Shown one piece after another: positions 22,984-33,007 of a DNA stretch of 64,000 nt. Below the pieces are notes generated by a model. It was not told the DNA's origin. It worked only from the letters and a program-made list of their open reading frames with translations, and made no database searches. A program made the position numbers and the translations under genes. Within the stretch, counting starts at the first letter, position 1. Each line of letters opens with the position of its first letter. Origin of the DNA: Flavobacterium magnum (GTDB lineage Bacteria > Bacteroidota > Bacteroidia > Flavobacteriales > Flavobacteriaceae); assembly GCF_003055625.1 (NCBI RefSeq), contig NZ_CP028811.1, forward strand, positions 2,294,001 through 2,358,000, written 5' to 3'.

Positions 22984-25137
22984 ATGAAAAGCAACAACGC
23001 GCGTTCCGACGTCCATCAGGACTCGAAGAAAACTGATTTGTCAGTAAACACAGCTGACGCCAACAATAAATTCATGACCACCAACCAGGGTGTCCGTGTC
23101 AACGACGACAACAACTCCCTGAAGGCAGGGGATCGCGGCCCTTCATTGCTCGAGGATTTTATCCTGCGCGAGAAGATTACGCATTTTGACCACGAACGGA
23201 TACCCGAACGGATCGTGCACGCCCGCGGGTCTGCAGCCCATGGATTTTTTGAGGTAACCAATCCGATCCCTCAATTTACAAAAGCAGGTTTTCTTCAGGA
23301 GAAAGGCCAGAAAACACCTGTGTTTACGAGGTTCTCCACCGTGGCAGGGTCTCGTGGCTCGACCGACCTTGCGCGGGATGTCCGTGGATTCAGCGTGAAA
23401 TTCTATACGGAGGCCGGTATCTATGATTTCGTAGGCAACAACATTCCCGTATTTTTCATCCAGGATGCTTCCAAATTCCCGGACCTGATTCACGCAGTAA
23501 AGCCTGAACCGCACAATGAGATTCCGCAGGCCGCTTCTGCGCACGATACGTTCTGGGATTTCATATCACTGATGCCCGAATCGATGCACATGGTGATGTG
23601 GGCGATGTCTGACCGCTCCATTCCGCGGAGTTACCGGATGATGGAAGGATTTGGCGTACACACCTTCCGGTTCATCAACGAACAACATGAGTCCCACTTT
23701 GTAAAAATCCACTGGAAGCCTAAATTGGGGACGCATGCAGTGGTGTGGGACGAAGCCCAGAAAATCTCAGGTAAAGACCCCGACTTCCACAGGCGTGACC
23801 TCTGGGAAGCCATTGAGGCGGGCCACTTCCCGGAGTGGGAAATGGGCGTGCAGCTAATTCCTGAAGCCGATGAATCCAAATACGATTTTGACCTGCTCGA
23901 TCCTACCAAACTCATACCAGAAGAACTGGTCCCGGTAACGATAATCGGACGGATGGTATTGAACAGGAACCCTGATAACTTTTTTGCCGAAACCGAACAG
24001 GTGGCTTTCCATCCGGGGCATGTCGTGCCCGGCATCGATTTCAGTAACGATCCGTTGCTTCAGGGCAGGTTGTTTTCATACACCGATACGCAGCTGTCGC
24101 GGCTCGGCAGCCCGAATTTCCACGAAATTCCGATTAATCGCAGCATTTCGCCCACACACAACCACCAGCGCGACGGGCACATGCGGCAGGAAATCAACAC
24201 GGGTCGTGTGAGCTACCATCCGAATTCCCTCGGTGGCGGCTGTCCGTACCAGGCCAGGATTGCGGAAGGCGGCTTTGCCAGTTTTAACGAACGCATCGAT
24301 GCCCATAAAGTCAGGCAGCGTAGTGACAGCTTTTCGGACCACTTCAGCCAGGCCACTTTATTTTTCAACAGCCAGACTGAAGTTGAACAGGGCCACATCA
24401 TAAAGGCATTGCGTTTTGAACTAAGCAAGGTTGAAACCACTGCGATTCGGGTCAGGATGGTCGGCCTGTTGTCGCAGGTTGATGCGGGGCTAGCAGAAAA
24501 GGTTGCGCTGGGCCTCGGCCTCCCGGTCCCTTCAAAACCCGAATCACCTATGAACCATGGCGTGGGTGCTGACGCGGATGGCAGTCAGGAACCCAAACCG
24601 CTCCTTGCGCCACAACAGCCTTCTGATACGCTGGGTATGATCAGGAACCCGACTGTCAGTCCGACAATTGAAACCAGGAAAGTAGCGATCCTGTGTCATG
24701 ATGGCGTCAATGAAACGCAGCTGTCAGCCTTCAGGGCGTTATTGGTCGAAAAGGGCGCAAAAGGATGTGTGATTGCACCACATATGGGATTTGTCACTAC
24801 CGATCGCGGTGGCGCTGTGGCTGTGGAAGCCACCTTCCTCAATACCTCTTCGGTGTTATTTGATGCGGTGTACATCCCGGGTGGGACGGCAATCAGTATA
24901 ATCGCCGAAGATCCTGACGTACTTGATTTCATTAACGAAGCGTATAAACATTGTAAGGTTATTGGTGCGGAAGGGGAAGGCATCGATCTTCTGGCCAATA
25001 CTTATTTTGCGTCAAAAACATCCAATAATGAAGACGCGGGCCTCATTGCCGACAGGGATGGGCAGAAAGATTTCGGGCAGCGTTTTGTTGAGGCCATGGG
25101 CAGGCATCGTATCTGGGATCGGGAACCAAAAGTATAG
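22984..25137 (+). CDS. katE: Large-subunit (clade II, HPII-type) catalase
   Basis: A 717-residue monofunctional haem catalase, close to the 753 of E. coli HPII. The active-site residues can be placed by matching HPII spacing: H79 ([12 protein letters not shown]), S118 (TRFST) and N152 ([11 protein letters not shown]). The haem-side tyrosine is in [19 protein letters not shown]. Residues from about 560 to 700 form the extra C-terminal GATase1/DJ-1-like flavodoxin domain of large catalases ([21 protein letters not shown]). Cytoplasmic H2O2 defence. The gene is preceded by an unusual two-terminator leader and followed after 24 bases by a DUF892 gene, probably cotranscribed. Confidence 0.96.
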   Translation: MKSNNARSDVHQDSKKTDLSVNTADANNKFMTTNQGVRVNDDNNSLKAGDRGPSLLEDFILREKITHFDHERIPERIVHARGSAAHGFFEVTNPIPQFTKAGFLQEKGQKTPVFTRFSTVAGSRGSTDLARDVRGFSVKFYTEAGIYDFVGNNIPVFFIQDASKFPDLIHAVKPEPHNEIPQAASAHDTFWDFISLMPESMHMVMWAMSDRSIPRSYRMMEGFGVHTFRFINEQHESHFVKIHWKPKLGTHAVVWDEAQKISGKDPDFHRRDLWEAIEAGHFPEWEMGVQLIPEADESKYDFDLLDPTKLIPEELVPVTIIGRMVLNRNPDNFFAETEQVAFHPGHVVPGIDFSNDPLLQGRLFSYTDTQLSRLGSPNFHEIPINRSISPTHNHQRDGHMRQEINTGRVSYHPNSLGGGCPYQARIAEGGFASFNERIDAHKVRQRSDSFSDHFSQATLFFNSQTEVEQGHIIKALRFELSKVETTAIRVRMVGLLSQVDAGLAEKVALGLGLPVPSKPESPMNHGVGADADGSQEPKPLLAPQQPSDTLGMIRNPTVSPTIETRKVAILCHDGVNETQLSAFRALLVEKGAKGCVIAPHMGFVTTDRGGAVAVEATFLNTSSVLFDAVYIPGGTAISIIAEDPDVLDFINEAYKHCKVIGAEGEGIDLLANTYFASKTSNNEDAGLIADRDGQKDFGQRFVEAMGRHRIWDREPKV

Positions 25138-25161
25138 TTTATTCAATCTTAATATTTATTT

Positions 25162-25707
25162 ATGAAAAATACCAATAATTCAGACAAGAGTGGTTTCGTT
25201 GCTGCTGCATCAGACGCCGCCAATGACCTTCGCGCGTTCTTCATTGACAGTTTAAGGGACATTTACTGGGCAGAAAATGCACTGGTGAAAGCCTTGCCAA
25301 AGATGGCCGCCAATGCTACTTCGCCCCATCTGTCAACCGCGATCAGCGAGCATCACAGCATAACCCAGAATCAGCTCAGGCGATTGGAGCAGGTTTTTGA
25401 ACTGCTCGGTGAAAAAGCCGAAGCAAAAAAATGCGAGGCCATGGCCGGACTGTTGAAGGAAGGTGACAGCATCCTCGCGGAAACCCAGCCGGGACCCGTC
25501 AGGGACGCCGGAATCATCGCCGCTTCACAGAAGATTGAGCATTACGAGATTGCGACCTATGGCACGTTGTGCGCCTTTGCGAAAACATTGGGTGAGAATG
25601 ATGCGGCAAAATTGCTCATGCAGACACTGGCTGAGGAGAAAGAGGCCGACATGCTGTTGAGCGACGCGGCATACAATCAGATCAATTTTGAAGCTGCAGC
25701 TGAGTAA
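25162..25707 (+). CDS. DUF892 ferritin-like stress protein (YciE/YciF type)
   Basis: A 181-residue helical protein of the DUF892/YciE-YciF family with a ferritin-like fold. The family motif LRAFFIDSLRDIYWAENALVKALPKM (about 22-47) is followed by helices carrying EHHSITQNQLRRLEQVF, KIEHYEIATYGTL and LAEEKEADMLLSDAA, whose Glu and His residues resemble a di-metal site. Members are induced by stress; activity unproven. Cotranscription with katE (24-base gap) supports an oxidative-stress role. Confidence 0.88.
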   Translation: MKNTNNSDKSGFVAAASDAANDLRAFFIDSLRDIYWAENALVKALPKMAANATSPHLSTAISEHHSITQNQLRRLEQVFELLGEKAEAKKCEAMAGLLKEGDSILAETQPGPVRDAGIIAASQKIEHYEIATYGTLCAFAKTLGENDAAKLLMQTLAEEKEADMLLSDAAYNQINFEAAAE

Positions 25708-25734
25708 GTTGATTACCAGACTATTATCAAGACG

Positions 25735-25757
25735 AAAGCCTGCTGTAAGCAGGCTTT
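25735..25757 (+). terminator. Intrinsic terminator after the katE-DUF892 unit
   Basis: AAAGCCTGCT (25735-25744), loop GTA, AGCAGGCTTT (25748-25757), then T. Short U-tract. Confidence 0.75.
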
Positions 25758-25830
25758 TGTATTAGGTTGAAGTATGCAAAGGTTTACCGTTCTGGCGAGT
25801 CCCTGATTTATACCATTTTTTAAAAGACGG

Positions 25831-28479
25831 TTAAGTCAGTACAGGCGCAGTAGCTTGAATCGCTGGTATCTCGGATAACGCTTTCTGTGTTTCCGTGATG
25901 ATTTCAACGACCTTCTGATGCGCGTCGCTGAGTGCCACAATCAGATCGCCGTCCGCAGCCATGTTCAGTGCAAAGGCGATGGCGTCCGACTCGTCCGGGA
26001 CCAGATCATATGGGATAACCCTGCCCGAAGATTCGATTCCCTGTACCACCAGCGCATTGATCTGGTCTATGGTTTTTCCTCTCAGGCTGTGTTCCTGCCG
26101 CACAATGATGTGATCAAACATGCCGGCTGCAATGGCCGCGAATGCGATGGTATCTTCATCTCTTCGGTCACCAATGCCTGCAATGATACCCACCTTACGC
26201 GGTGCATCAAAGTGTGAAAGGTAGTCTTTCAATGCCAGTAGTCCGTGCGGGTTGTGCGCGTAGTCAACGAGCACTTTGTACTGGCCCATGTCGAACAGGT
26301 TCATACGTCCGGGGGTGGTTTCATAGCTGGGCACAAACGTGCGCAGTGCCTGTCGGATTTGCGCGACGGGCAGGCCACCACAGTAGGCGGCGAGCGATGC
26401 GGCCAGTATATTGGCTATCATGAACCGGCAGCTTCCATTTTCGGTGAGCGGCATATTGAAAACCGAATCAATGATGATCCGTTCCGTACCTTTGATAATC
26501 ACGATGTTCTCACCGCTGAGTACGGCAACGGGCCTGCCTCTGGCAATCCGACGCTGAATCAGCGGAAGCGTTTCATCCATAGAGAAAAAAGCGATGTTAC
26601 AGTCGATACGGTTTGCAATCCTTTCGCAGTACAGATCTTCCGCATTCAGCACTGCCCAGCCGTTTTCCTTAACACTGCGAGCTACAACGGCCTTGACCTG
26701 CGCTAGGTCTTGCAGGTCCTCGATATCATTCAATCCGAGGTGGTCTTCCTGAATATTTGTAATGACACCAACATCGCATTGGTCAAAGCAAAGTCCGCCA
26801 CGCAACAATCCGCCGCGCGCTGTTTCCAGTACTGCAAAATCGACCGTAGGATCGCTCAGTACGACACGGCCACTGTCAGGACCGGTAGTATCGCCCTCTT
26901 TGATCCTGTAGTCGCCAATGTAGATGCCATCGGTAGTGGTATAACCGGGCTGATACCCGGTTGTCTTCGCCATATGTGCAATCAGTCGGGTCGTCGTGGT
27001 CTTGCCATTGGTGCCTGTGACAGCAAATAATGGGATGGTACTCGGCGTCCCGGGAGGGTATAGCATATCGACTACGGCTTTGGCGACGTTGCGCGGCTTA
27101 CCCGCAGAGGGTTCCAAATGCATCCGAAAACCCGGAGCAGCGTTTACCTCGAGGACTACACCGCCGCTTTTTCGCATGGGTACAGAAAGGTCAGTGGCCA
27201 TAATATCGATCCCGCAAATGTCAAGTCCGATGATTTTGGCAATGCGCTCTGCCATGAATATGTTTTCCGGGTGTATGCGGTCCGTTACGTCTTCAGCCGT
27301 TCCTCCCGTGCTGATGTTGGCAGTCGATTTCAGGTACACGGTTTCTCCCTGAAGGGGGATGCTGTCGGGTGTGTATCCGTATTTGCTGAGTTGCAAAGCG
27401 GTGTCCTGGTCGTATTTTATCCGCGTAAGCGGCGCTTCGTGACCTTCCCCGCGACCCGGTTGGCTGTTAACCGATGCTATGAGTGAAGTGATATCCGAAA
27501 TGCCGTCGCCCACGATATGTGCGGGGATCCTTTTGGCTGCAGCCACAAATTTGCCGTCGATAACGAGTAACCTGAAATCAGTGCCGGTGATGTATCGCTC
27601 AACGATAACATATTGTCCGTAGACCTTTGCTGCTGCCATGGCAGTTTTGGCAGCCTCCAAATCATCAATCCCGATTGTGGCGCCTTTTCCATGATTCCCA
27701 TGCAATGGCTTGATGACAATCGGGAAGCCGATCCTGTCGGTGATTTCTTTAAGCCCTTCCTCGGTTTGGCATACATCGCCTGCTGCGACGGGAATCATCG
27801 CCTGGGCCAAAAGCTTTTTGGTCGAATCCTTATCGCCGGCAATATTTACCGCGGTATTGGATGTATTGCAGGTAATGGTCGCCTGGAACTGCTTTTGGTT
27901 TTTGCCGTACCCGAGCCGTATTTTCGAATTTTTCCCGAGCCTTGTCCATGGAATGCCCCTGGCTGCGGCTTCCTGCACGATGGACAGCGTACTCGGACCC
28001 AATCCGAAGCGGCGCTTGAGTAATCGGAGTTCTGTGATGTCGGCGTCGAGGTCATAGGGTTGGTTATCGCAAAGCGCATTGACAATCCTGAAGGCAGCCT
28101 CCACAGCATACAACCCGGCTTCCTCAACTTCATAGGTAAATACGATATTGTAAACGCCTTTGGTGCTGGTACTGCGTGTCCTGCCATAGCCCGCTTCCAT
28201 TCCGGCCATGCTCTGTAACTCGAGTGCGATGTGCTCCATCACGTGGCCCAGCCAGGTGCCGCGTTCGACACGCTCAAAGAATCCACCACGCCGGCCCTCT
28301 GAGCATTCATGCGTTATCATGCCGGGGAGCAACGTCTTAAGTCTTGTGCAAAATCCGTCGATAGTATCGGTAGGGGAGTCTTCTTTGTCTTCGAGGTCGA
28401 GCCTGACCTGTATGAGTCTGTTCCTGTAATTGCTCCAGACATTGGGTCCGCGCAACACCTGGGTTTTCAAAATTTTCAT
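25831..28479 (-). CDS. cphA: Cyanophycin synthetase
   Basis: An 882-residue enzyme that makes cyanophycin, the Asp-Arg storage polymer, from aspartate, arginine and ATP. It has the expected order: N-terminal domain (MKILKTQVLRGPNVWSNYR), ATP-grasp domain (FPIVIKPLHGNHGKGATIGI near residue 250) and Mur-ligase-like domain with P-loop (AVTGTNGKTTTTRLIAHM near 485) and the C-terminal ligase part (VDYAHNPHGLLALKDYL). The length matches characterised CphA (about 870-900). Start ATG 28479 is family-like; the frame is open for 20 more codons. No cyanophycinase gene (cphB) lies on either side; in Bacteroidota the two are commonly adjacent. Confidence 0.93.
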   Translation of the reverse strand: MKILKTQVLRGPNVWSNYRNRLIQVRLDLEDKEDSPTDTIDGFCTRLKTLLPGMITHECSEGRRGGFFERVERGTWLGHVMEHIALELQSMAGMEAGYGRTRSTSTKGVYNIVFTYEVEEAGLYAVEAAFRIVNALCDNQPYDLDADITELRLLKRRFGLGPSTLSIVQEAAARGIPWTRLGKNSKIRLGYGKNQKQFQATITCNTSNTAVNIAGDKDSTKKLLAQAMIPVAAGDVCQTEEGLKEITDRIGFPIVIKPLHGNHGKGATIGIDDLEAAKTAMAAAKVYGQYVIVERYITGTDFRLLVIDGKFVAAAKRIPAHIVGDGISDITSLIASVNSQPGRGEGHEAPLTRIKYDQDTALQLSKYGYTPDSIPLQGETVYLKSTANISTGGTAEDVTDRIHPENIFMAERIAKIIGLDICGIDIMATDLSVPMRKSGGVVLEVNAAPGFRMHLEPSAGKPRNVAKAVVDMLYPPGTPSTIPLFAVTGTNGKTTTTRLIAHMAKTTGYQPGYTTTDGIYIGDYRIKEGDTTGPDSGRVVLSDPTVDFAVLETARGGLLRGGLCFDQCDVGVITNIQEDHLGLNDIEDLQDLAQVKAVVARSVKENGWAVLNAEDLYCERIANRIDCNIAFFSMDETLPLIQRRIARGRPVAVLSGENIVIIKGTERIIIDSVFNMPLTENGSCRFMIANILAASLAAYCGGLPVAQIRQALRTFVPSYETTPGRMNLFDMGQYKVLVDYAHNPHGLLALKDYLSHFDAPRKVGIIAGIGDRRDEDTIAFAAIAAGMFDHIIVRQEHSLRGKTIDQINALVVQGIESSGRVIPYDLVPDESDAIAFALNMAADGDLIVALSDAHQKVVEIITETQKALSEIPAIQATAPVLT

Positions 28480-28785
28480 GTTCTGGTGCTTAAGGGTTGA
28501 AATCCTACCCAAATGTCTGTCCAATAAATGTTTTTCCATTTACACCATTTGCCGATTTTATTACACAATAACACAGATGAAGACCCAAGTGTATAATGTT
28601 AAAACGTAATGTTGTAATGTTTACCGAAAGCGTACGGCTAGATTTGCACCCGGTATTCCAGCGGTCCTGGACAGCTTACTACGGCATTTATTTGGGAAGT
28701 GCCGACTGTCCGTACCACACTCGATGGGGCCTTAATCCGTGTACTCGTCAGGGCATAGCCCGGCAGCGCACACAAATTAAAATCT
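28480..28785 (+). promoter_or_regulatory. Divergent control region of cphA and the fibronectin-domain gene
   Basis: This 306-base gap has no credible gene. On the + strand TAGATTTG (28639-28646) is a perfect -7 word, with TTG at 28612-28614 at a slightly long distance. It would give the downstream gene a leader of roughly 130 bases that can fold (for example CGGCA/TGCCG around 28683-28707). On the minus strand GACATTTG is a near-match before cphA. Ordinary apart from the long leader. Confidence 0.4.
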
Positions 28786-30756
28786 ATGAAAATTAAATTA
28801 CTACAACTGCGTACGCTGTGCGTTATGGCTTTCCTATGCCTTTACACAGCTACCGCCGAAGCCGAGATCCGTTCCGCAATGCCGCACAGCGTCCTTGTGG
28901 CAGCGGCACCTGTCGCCGTGCAGGCCACCAATGTCATGAATACTACGTTTGGCGCGCAATGGACCGTAGTGCCCGGCGCGACCAGTTACCGTCTGGATGT
29001 GAGTACGACGCCTTTTGGCCAGGGCAACGACAATGACTTTGTGTTTGAAAACCTGTTTGTCGAAAACGTAACCTACTACACCGTCACAGGCCTCAATCCT
29101 GCCACGCCTTATTACTACAGGGTACGGGCTATTGACGCAGACGGCGCTTCACAAAACTCAAATACGATCGGGCTGCTTACCACTGACGAGACTACCTGGG
29201 ACGGCATCGGGTGGACCGACAGTGCGCCTACCGCCGGCATCAATGCCTTTGTAAGTGGAAATTACAACACCGCGCCGAACGGATCATTCACTTCGAAAAA
29301 CCTGACCGTAACGAATGACGGCAGCCTGACCGTCGCCAGCGGAACGAATATTACTGTGGTTAGTACCATCACCAACAATGCGGCCGCATCTTCCTTCACC
29401 ATCGAGAACAATGCCAACCTATTGCAGATCGCTGCTGTTAACACGAACGCCGGCGCGATCACCATTGACCGAAACGCCCTGATGCGCAGGCTGGACTATG
29501 TGTATTGGTCGTCACCCGTAGCAGGGCAGAACCTTCACGACTTTTCACCGGAGACACTGGCCAACCGCTTTTACACCATCACTGAAGCCGGTAATAACTT
29601 CACTGCGGTCGATCCGTATGTAAATAATTTCAGTCTTGCCAAAGGTTATGTGATACGTGCGCCCGATGTGTATGCCAATACGCCACAGTCCTTCAACGGG
29701 CATTTTACCGGTACGCCTCATAATGGCAATCTTTCGATTCCGGTTACTCTCGATGGGCAGGGGTATAACCTGATCGGAAACCCTTATCCGTCAACAATCA
29801 ATGCGGCTTCGTTCCTGAACGCCAATCCGGGAATAAACACGATTTATTTCTGGACGCACACGGTACAGGGATCAGCACCCGGCGCCAATTACGCAACGAT
29901 TAACGCCACTGGTGAGACGGCAGCCTCATCAACAACCCCGGAAAGCGATACCCCAAACGGAACCATCCAGGTCGGTCAGGGCTTTGTAGCGTACGTGAAT
30001 ACCGCAGGAAATGCAGTTTTCAACAACAACATGAGGGTAGCCAACAATGCAGACCAGTTTTTCAGGACAGCGGCGTCAGAAAGGGACCGTTTATGGGTTG
30101 GCCTTACCGGAGAAGGGGCGGCACGCAGTGAGATCCTGATTGGCTACGTAGAAGGCGCGACGAACGGGGTTGACAATCAGTTTGATGCAAAGCAACTGCT
30201 TTTGGAAGGTACCCGTTTATACAGCTTGATCGACACCGAAACGCCTTATGTCATTCAGGGGAAGACCAGTCCATTCACAGATACTGACAGTGTCAGGCTG
30301 GGTTTCATTGCTGGGCAGGCCGGCAATTATACGATCGCCCTGGGGAGACTCGAAGGCGTTTTTGAAGGGACGCAGGATATTTTCCTGAAAGACAACCAAA
30401 CGGGAACAATCACAAACCTCAAATCAGGTGGCTGTAATTTTTTCTCTGAGGCAGGCACGTTCACTAACCGCTTCACTTTATTGTATACCAGCAACAATCT
30501 CGGTATGGCTGTACCCGTTACCACAGAAAACAAAATCATTGCCTTCAGGAACAATGCACGGATAGAGATCAGGTCGTCAGAAGTGGCGATAACAGAAGTA
30601 TCCGTGTACGATACCGCCGGCAGGTTGCTGTATTATACCAACCAGGCTGACGGCAACAAAGTGCGGGTCCCCGGGTTGGACGCATCGGGCGCGCTGCTGT
30701 TGCTGAGGATTGGCACAGCCGATGGCCACCAGGTCAGTAAAAAGATGATCTTTTAA
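28786..30756 (+). CDS. Secreted fibronectin type III protein with T9SS sorting domain
   Basis: A 656-residue exported protein. Signal peptide about 1-27, one fibronectin type III domain about 37-118 (FGAQWTVVPGATSYRLDVST ... YYRVRAIDADG), then a long Asn/Thr-rich beta region (about 130-580) typical of flavobacterial surface proteins (phrases such as DGQGYNLIGNPYPSTINA). The end (EIRSSEVAITEVSVYDTAGRL ... VSKKMIF) is a type A T9SS sorting domain. It is expected to be secreted or displayed; no enzymatic domain was seen, so an adhesin or matrix role is a guess. Confidence 0.88.
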   Translation: MKIKLLQLRTLCVMAFLCLYTATAEAEIRSAMPHSVLVAAAPVAVQATNVMNTTFGAQWTVVPGATSYRLDVSTTPFGQGNDNDFVFENLFVENVTYYTVTGLNPATPYYYRVRAIDADGASQNSNTIGLLTTDETTWDGIGWTDSAPTAGINAFVSGNYNTAPNGSFTSKNLTVTNDGSLTVASGTNITVVSTITNNAAASSFTIENNANLLQIAAVNTNAGAITIDRNALMRRLDYVYWSSPVAGQNLHDFSPETLANRFYTITEAGNNFTAVDPYVNNFSLAKGYVIRAPDVYANTPQSFNGHFTGTPHNGNLSIPVTLDGQGYNLIGNPYPSTINAASFLNANPGINTIYFWTHTVQGSAPGANYATINATGETAASSTTPESDTPNGTIQVGQGFVAYVNTAGNAVFNNNMRVANNADQFFRTAASERDRLWVGLTGEGAARSEILIGYVEGATNGVDNQFDAKQLLLEGTRLYSLIDTETPYVIQGKTSPFTDTDSVRLGFIAGQAGNYTIALGRLEGVFEGTQDIFLKDNQTGTITNLKSGGCNFFSEAGTFTNRFTLLYTSNNLGMAVPVTTENKIIAFRNNARIEIRSSEVAITEVSVYDTAGRLLYYTNQADGNKVRVPGLDASGALLLLRIGTADGHQVSKKMIF

Positions 30757-30786
30757 CCAATACGATAATCGCAGACCAGGATAAAC

Positions 30787-30808
30787 GCCCGCCTTACAGC
30801 GGGCTTTT
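30787..30808 (+). terminator. Intrinsic terminator after the fibronectin-domain gene
   Basis: GCCCGC (30787-30792), loop CTTACA, GCGGGC (30799-30804), TTTT. Lies between convergent genes. Confidence 0.7.
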
Positions 30809-30872
30809 GTTATAAATACAGCCCATGAATAAGTATCGGGGAGGTGCCTTAGGTCGCAACTTTTCGAAGCAA

Positions 30873-32057
30873 TCACCGGACCTTCGCCTGGAACGTATTG
30901 ATCGTTTTGTAATTCCTGTCTTTCATGACAATCGTATACCGGCCTTCTGAGAGGATCAGGCTCGCGGGCGTATCCCGGTTTGTGATCTCGATAAGATCTG
31001 CGGGTATGCCGTCGTGTTCGGCTTCCTTTTCCCGATAAGCCAGCACCAATACAGGACATTCCTTTATCCTGCTTTTGGGCACCGCATAGCTTTTTCGGGC
31101 GCCGTCCATCAGCAGCCAATCGGGTCGTCCGTGGAGGTAACGGGTGGCCGGGTGAATGATACGGCAGTCGGTTTGATCATTCGTAGCGCTGCCGTTAAAC
31201 GTTTTGCCGTGGCTGTCAACCAGGATGACGGTTTTTTCGGTATGGGCCATTTCGATAAAGGGACTGCTGAGGGCCACATTGCTTTTTTCAGAATAGGCCG
31301 TTTGGTCGATCGTAAAAGGGTCGATGCCGGTAAGTTCCTTAAGCCTTCCCGCCATCGCTTTTTCCCAGCTTTTATTTCCAGGCGTGCCTTCGATGGCGTG
31401 ATCCCAGCCGCAATGGATCAAAAACTTCGCTTCGGGATGGGCTTTCATCAGCTTCGAAATATGCTGCGCCTGTGCGATTTCCCGCTGTTTTCCGTTCGAG
31501 ACGTCTTCGGCATCATAACCAAAAACGGTAAAACCTATTCGAATTGCTTCACGGATTAAATTCGCCATCTGGGGTTCATTGGTGTAATAACCGCTTTCCG
31601 AAGTGACAAACTTCCGGTTGTTGATCAGCGTGTCTGAAAGCGCTTCGAGTCCGAAGTATCGGTAGCCATTGTCGTATAATCCCTGCAACAAAGAGGCAGT
31701 GAAGACCCGGTGGCGTGCGTTGTGGTGGGCCTCATTGATAATGATGACTTTTTCGTTTTTGGAACGGTTGACAATATACGCTTTGGCATCGTATTTTTGG
31801 AATGACCTAAAATAAGCGCTGTCCTGTGCGGAAAGCTGCTGTGCGCGGCTTCCGTTTTTGTCCCAGTCCTGCAACGCTTTCTCATAATGGCCGCTGATCG
31901 AATAATCTGTCGCGCTGAGCTGGTACTTCCAGGGGACGGTGTCTTTATCGGTTTGCGCTTCGATGTCTTTGGAAAATTGATAGATTTCCTTTTTGGCCTG
32001 GCCTGAAAGGTTGCTGGCCAATGCGAAAAGGAGTACGGAAAGAAGCTTCGTTTTCAA
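30873..32057 (-). CDS. Exported ChaN/EreA-like protein of unknown function
   Basis: A 394-residue protein if started at TTG 32057, which yields a proper signal peptide (KTKLLSVLLFALASNLSGQA). The open frame runs further upstream into the next gene, but that part is not protein-like and no ATG gives a signal sequence. The body has a motif cluster IINEAHHNARHRVFTASLLQ, YFGLEAL and FLIHCGWDHAIEG, reminiscent of the ChaN/erythromycin-esterase-like fold, where a Glu-His pair and a later His form the active or haem-binding site. This is resemblance by motif only. Two other exported orphans precede it. Confidence 0.7.
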   Translation of the reverse strand: MKTKLLSVLLFALASNLSGQAKKEIYQFSKDIEAQTDKDTVPWKYQLSATDYSISGHYEKALQDWDKNGSRAQQLSAQDSAYFRSFQKYDAKAYIVNRSKNEKVIIINEAHHNARHRVFTASLLQGLYDNGYRYFGLEALSDTLINNRKFVTSESGYYTNEPQMANLIREAIRIGFTVFGYDAEDVSNGKQREIAQAQHISKLMKAHPEAKFLIHCGWDHAIEGTPGNKSWEKAMAGRLKELTGIDPFTIDQTAYSEKSNVALSSPFIEMAHTEKTVILVDSHGKTFNGSATNDQTDCRIIHPATRYLHGRPDWLLMDGARKSYAVPKSRIKECPVLVLAYREKEAEHDGIPADLIEITNRDTPASLILSEGRYTIVMKDRNYKTINTFQAKVR

Positions 32058-32157
32058 CGTAAATTTTAGGTATTGGTTTGGTTTATTACGTGCATCACCC
32101 TGATTGGATGCACAGCCCGGAAAAAGGATGCTTATGCGATGCCTGGATTTGTAAAGA

Positions 32158-32970
32158 TTATTTCTTGTAAAATATCTTTCGTACGGTCGTATCGTTAAAA
32201 TTTTTTCTCGTGGTGCCTGCCTCAGGCGAGTAAAAAAGCTTTTCGAGCGTACGGCTTTTCCACGCATTATTTTTGTCCAATTTGTATTTCCGTTCTGAAA
32301 TGGCCACTTCAAATTGCTTCCAATTCGTACACAATGGCCTGTATTCTTCAAACGGCATGCGCCGGACATAATCCATGAACGGGATTTTTGTGTTTTTTGA
32401 GTAAATGTTTGTCAGGTGTATCCCGACCAGTTTTTCATCGTGGTTGTAAATATGGATCTCAACGATATTATCCCCATAATCATATTTGGCTTCCTCACGC
32501 CCGATCATTGCTTCGTTGGCGTCAAATGTCACGACTTCTGTAGGATTCATCAGACTGTCATAGGCAATCGTCGATTTGCTCGTGAGCTTTCCGTTCTTAT
32601 CGTATTCCAAAGTTTCGGCGCCTGCAGTGCTCCAGGAAAATTTTTTATAGGTGAACACGGTACCATGGAGCGAACTCGAGCGTGTAGACTCTTTGACCAG
32701 GCGGTTGATACTGTCATATTCACGGGTGATTTTGAACGCCTGACCAGCATCAGCGGCATTTTCCTCACTGACAACCTGCAGGTTTCGGTTGTATGTTATT
32801 TTGCGGACCGATTGTTTTCCATGTCCGGAAAATTCCAGTTGGACATAGTCGATCTCCTGCTTTGGCGTAAATTCCAATGTTGCCTCGCTGAGCATGTCGC
32901 TGATGATTTGCGCGTTGGCAGTCGCGGAAAAAGCAAGAACAAAAACCAAAATGATGCTTCGTATCCTCAT
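32158..32970 (-). CDS. Hypothetical exported protein with YD/RHS-like strands
   Basis: A 270-residue protein with a signal peptide (MRIRSIILVFVLAFSATANAQ) and a beta-rich body in which phrases such as REYDSINRLVKEST, LEYDKNGKLTSKSTIAYDSL and KYDYGDNIVEIHIYNHDEKL recur about every 40 residues, resembling degenerate YD (RHS-type) repeats. No catalytic motif seen. Periplasmic or outer-membrane-facing location likely. 100 bases separate it from the ChaN-like gene downstream, so cotranscription is possible. Confidence 0.78.
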   Translation of the reverse strand: MRIRSIILVFVLAFSATANAQIISDMLSEATLEFTPKQEIDYVQLEFSGHGKQSVRKITYNRNLQVVSEENAADAGQAFKITREYDSINRLVKESTRSSSLHGTVFTYKKFSWSTAGAETLEYDKNGKLTSKSTIAYDSLMNPTEVVTFDANEAMIGREEAKYDYGDNIVEIHIYNHDEKLVGIHLTNIYSKNTKIPFMDYVRRMPFEEYRPLCTNWKQFEVAISERKYKLDKNNAWKSRTLEKLFYSPEAGTTRKNFNDTTVRKIFYKK

Positions 32971-33007
32971 GCTGTTACTAAATTTTTTTGTGAGACGGTA
33001 CTGATAG

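Noticed and set aside
28596..28796. 66-residue frame upstream of the fibronectin-domain gene
   Set aside because: Spans the likely promoter and leader, ends inside the next gene start and has no protein-like features.
32058..32369. Upstream extension of the ChaN-like gene by about 100 codons
   Set aside because: It overlaps the preceding gene by 200 bases, is rich in Arg/Lys/Asn without a fold pattern, and would bury the signal peptide at residue 105.
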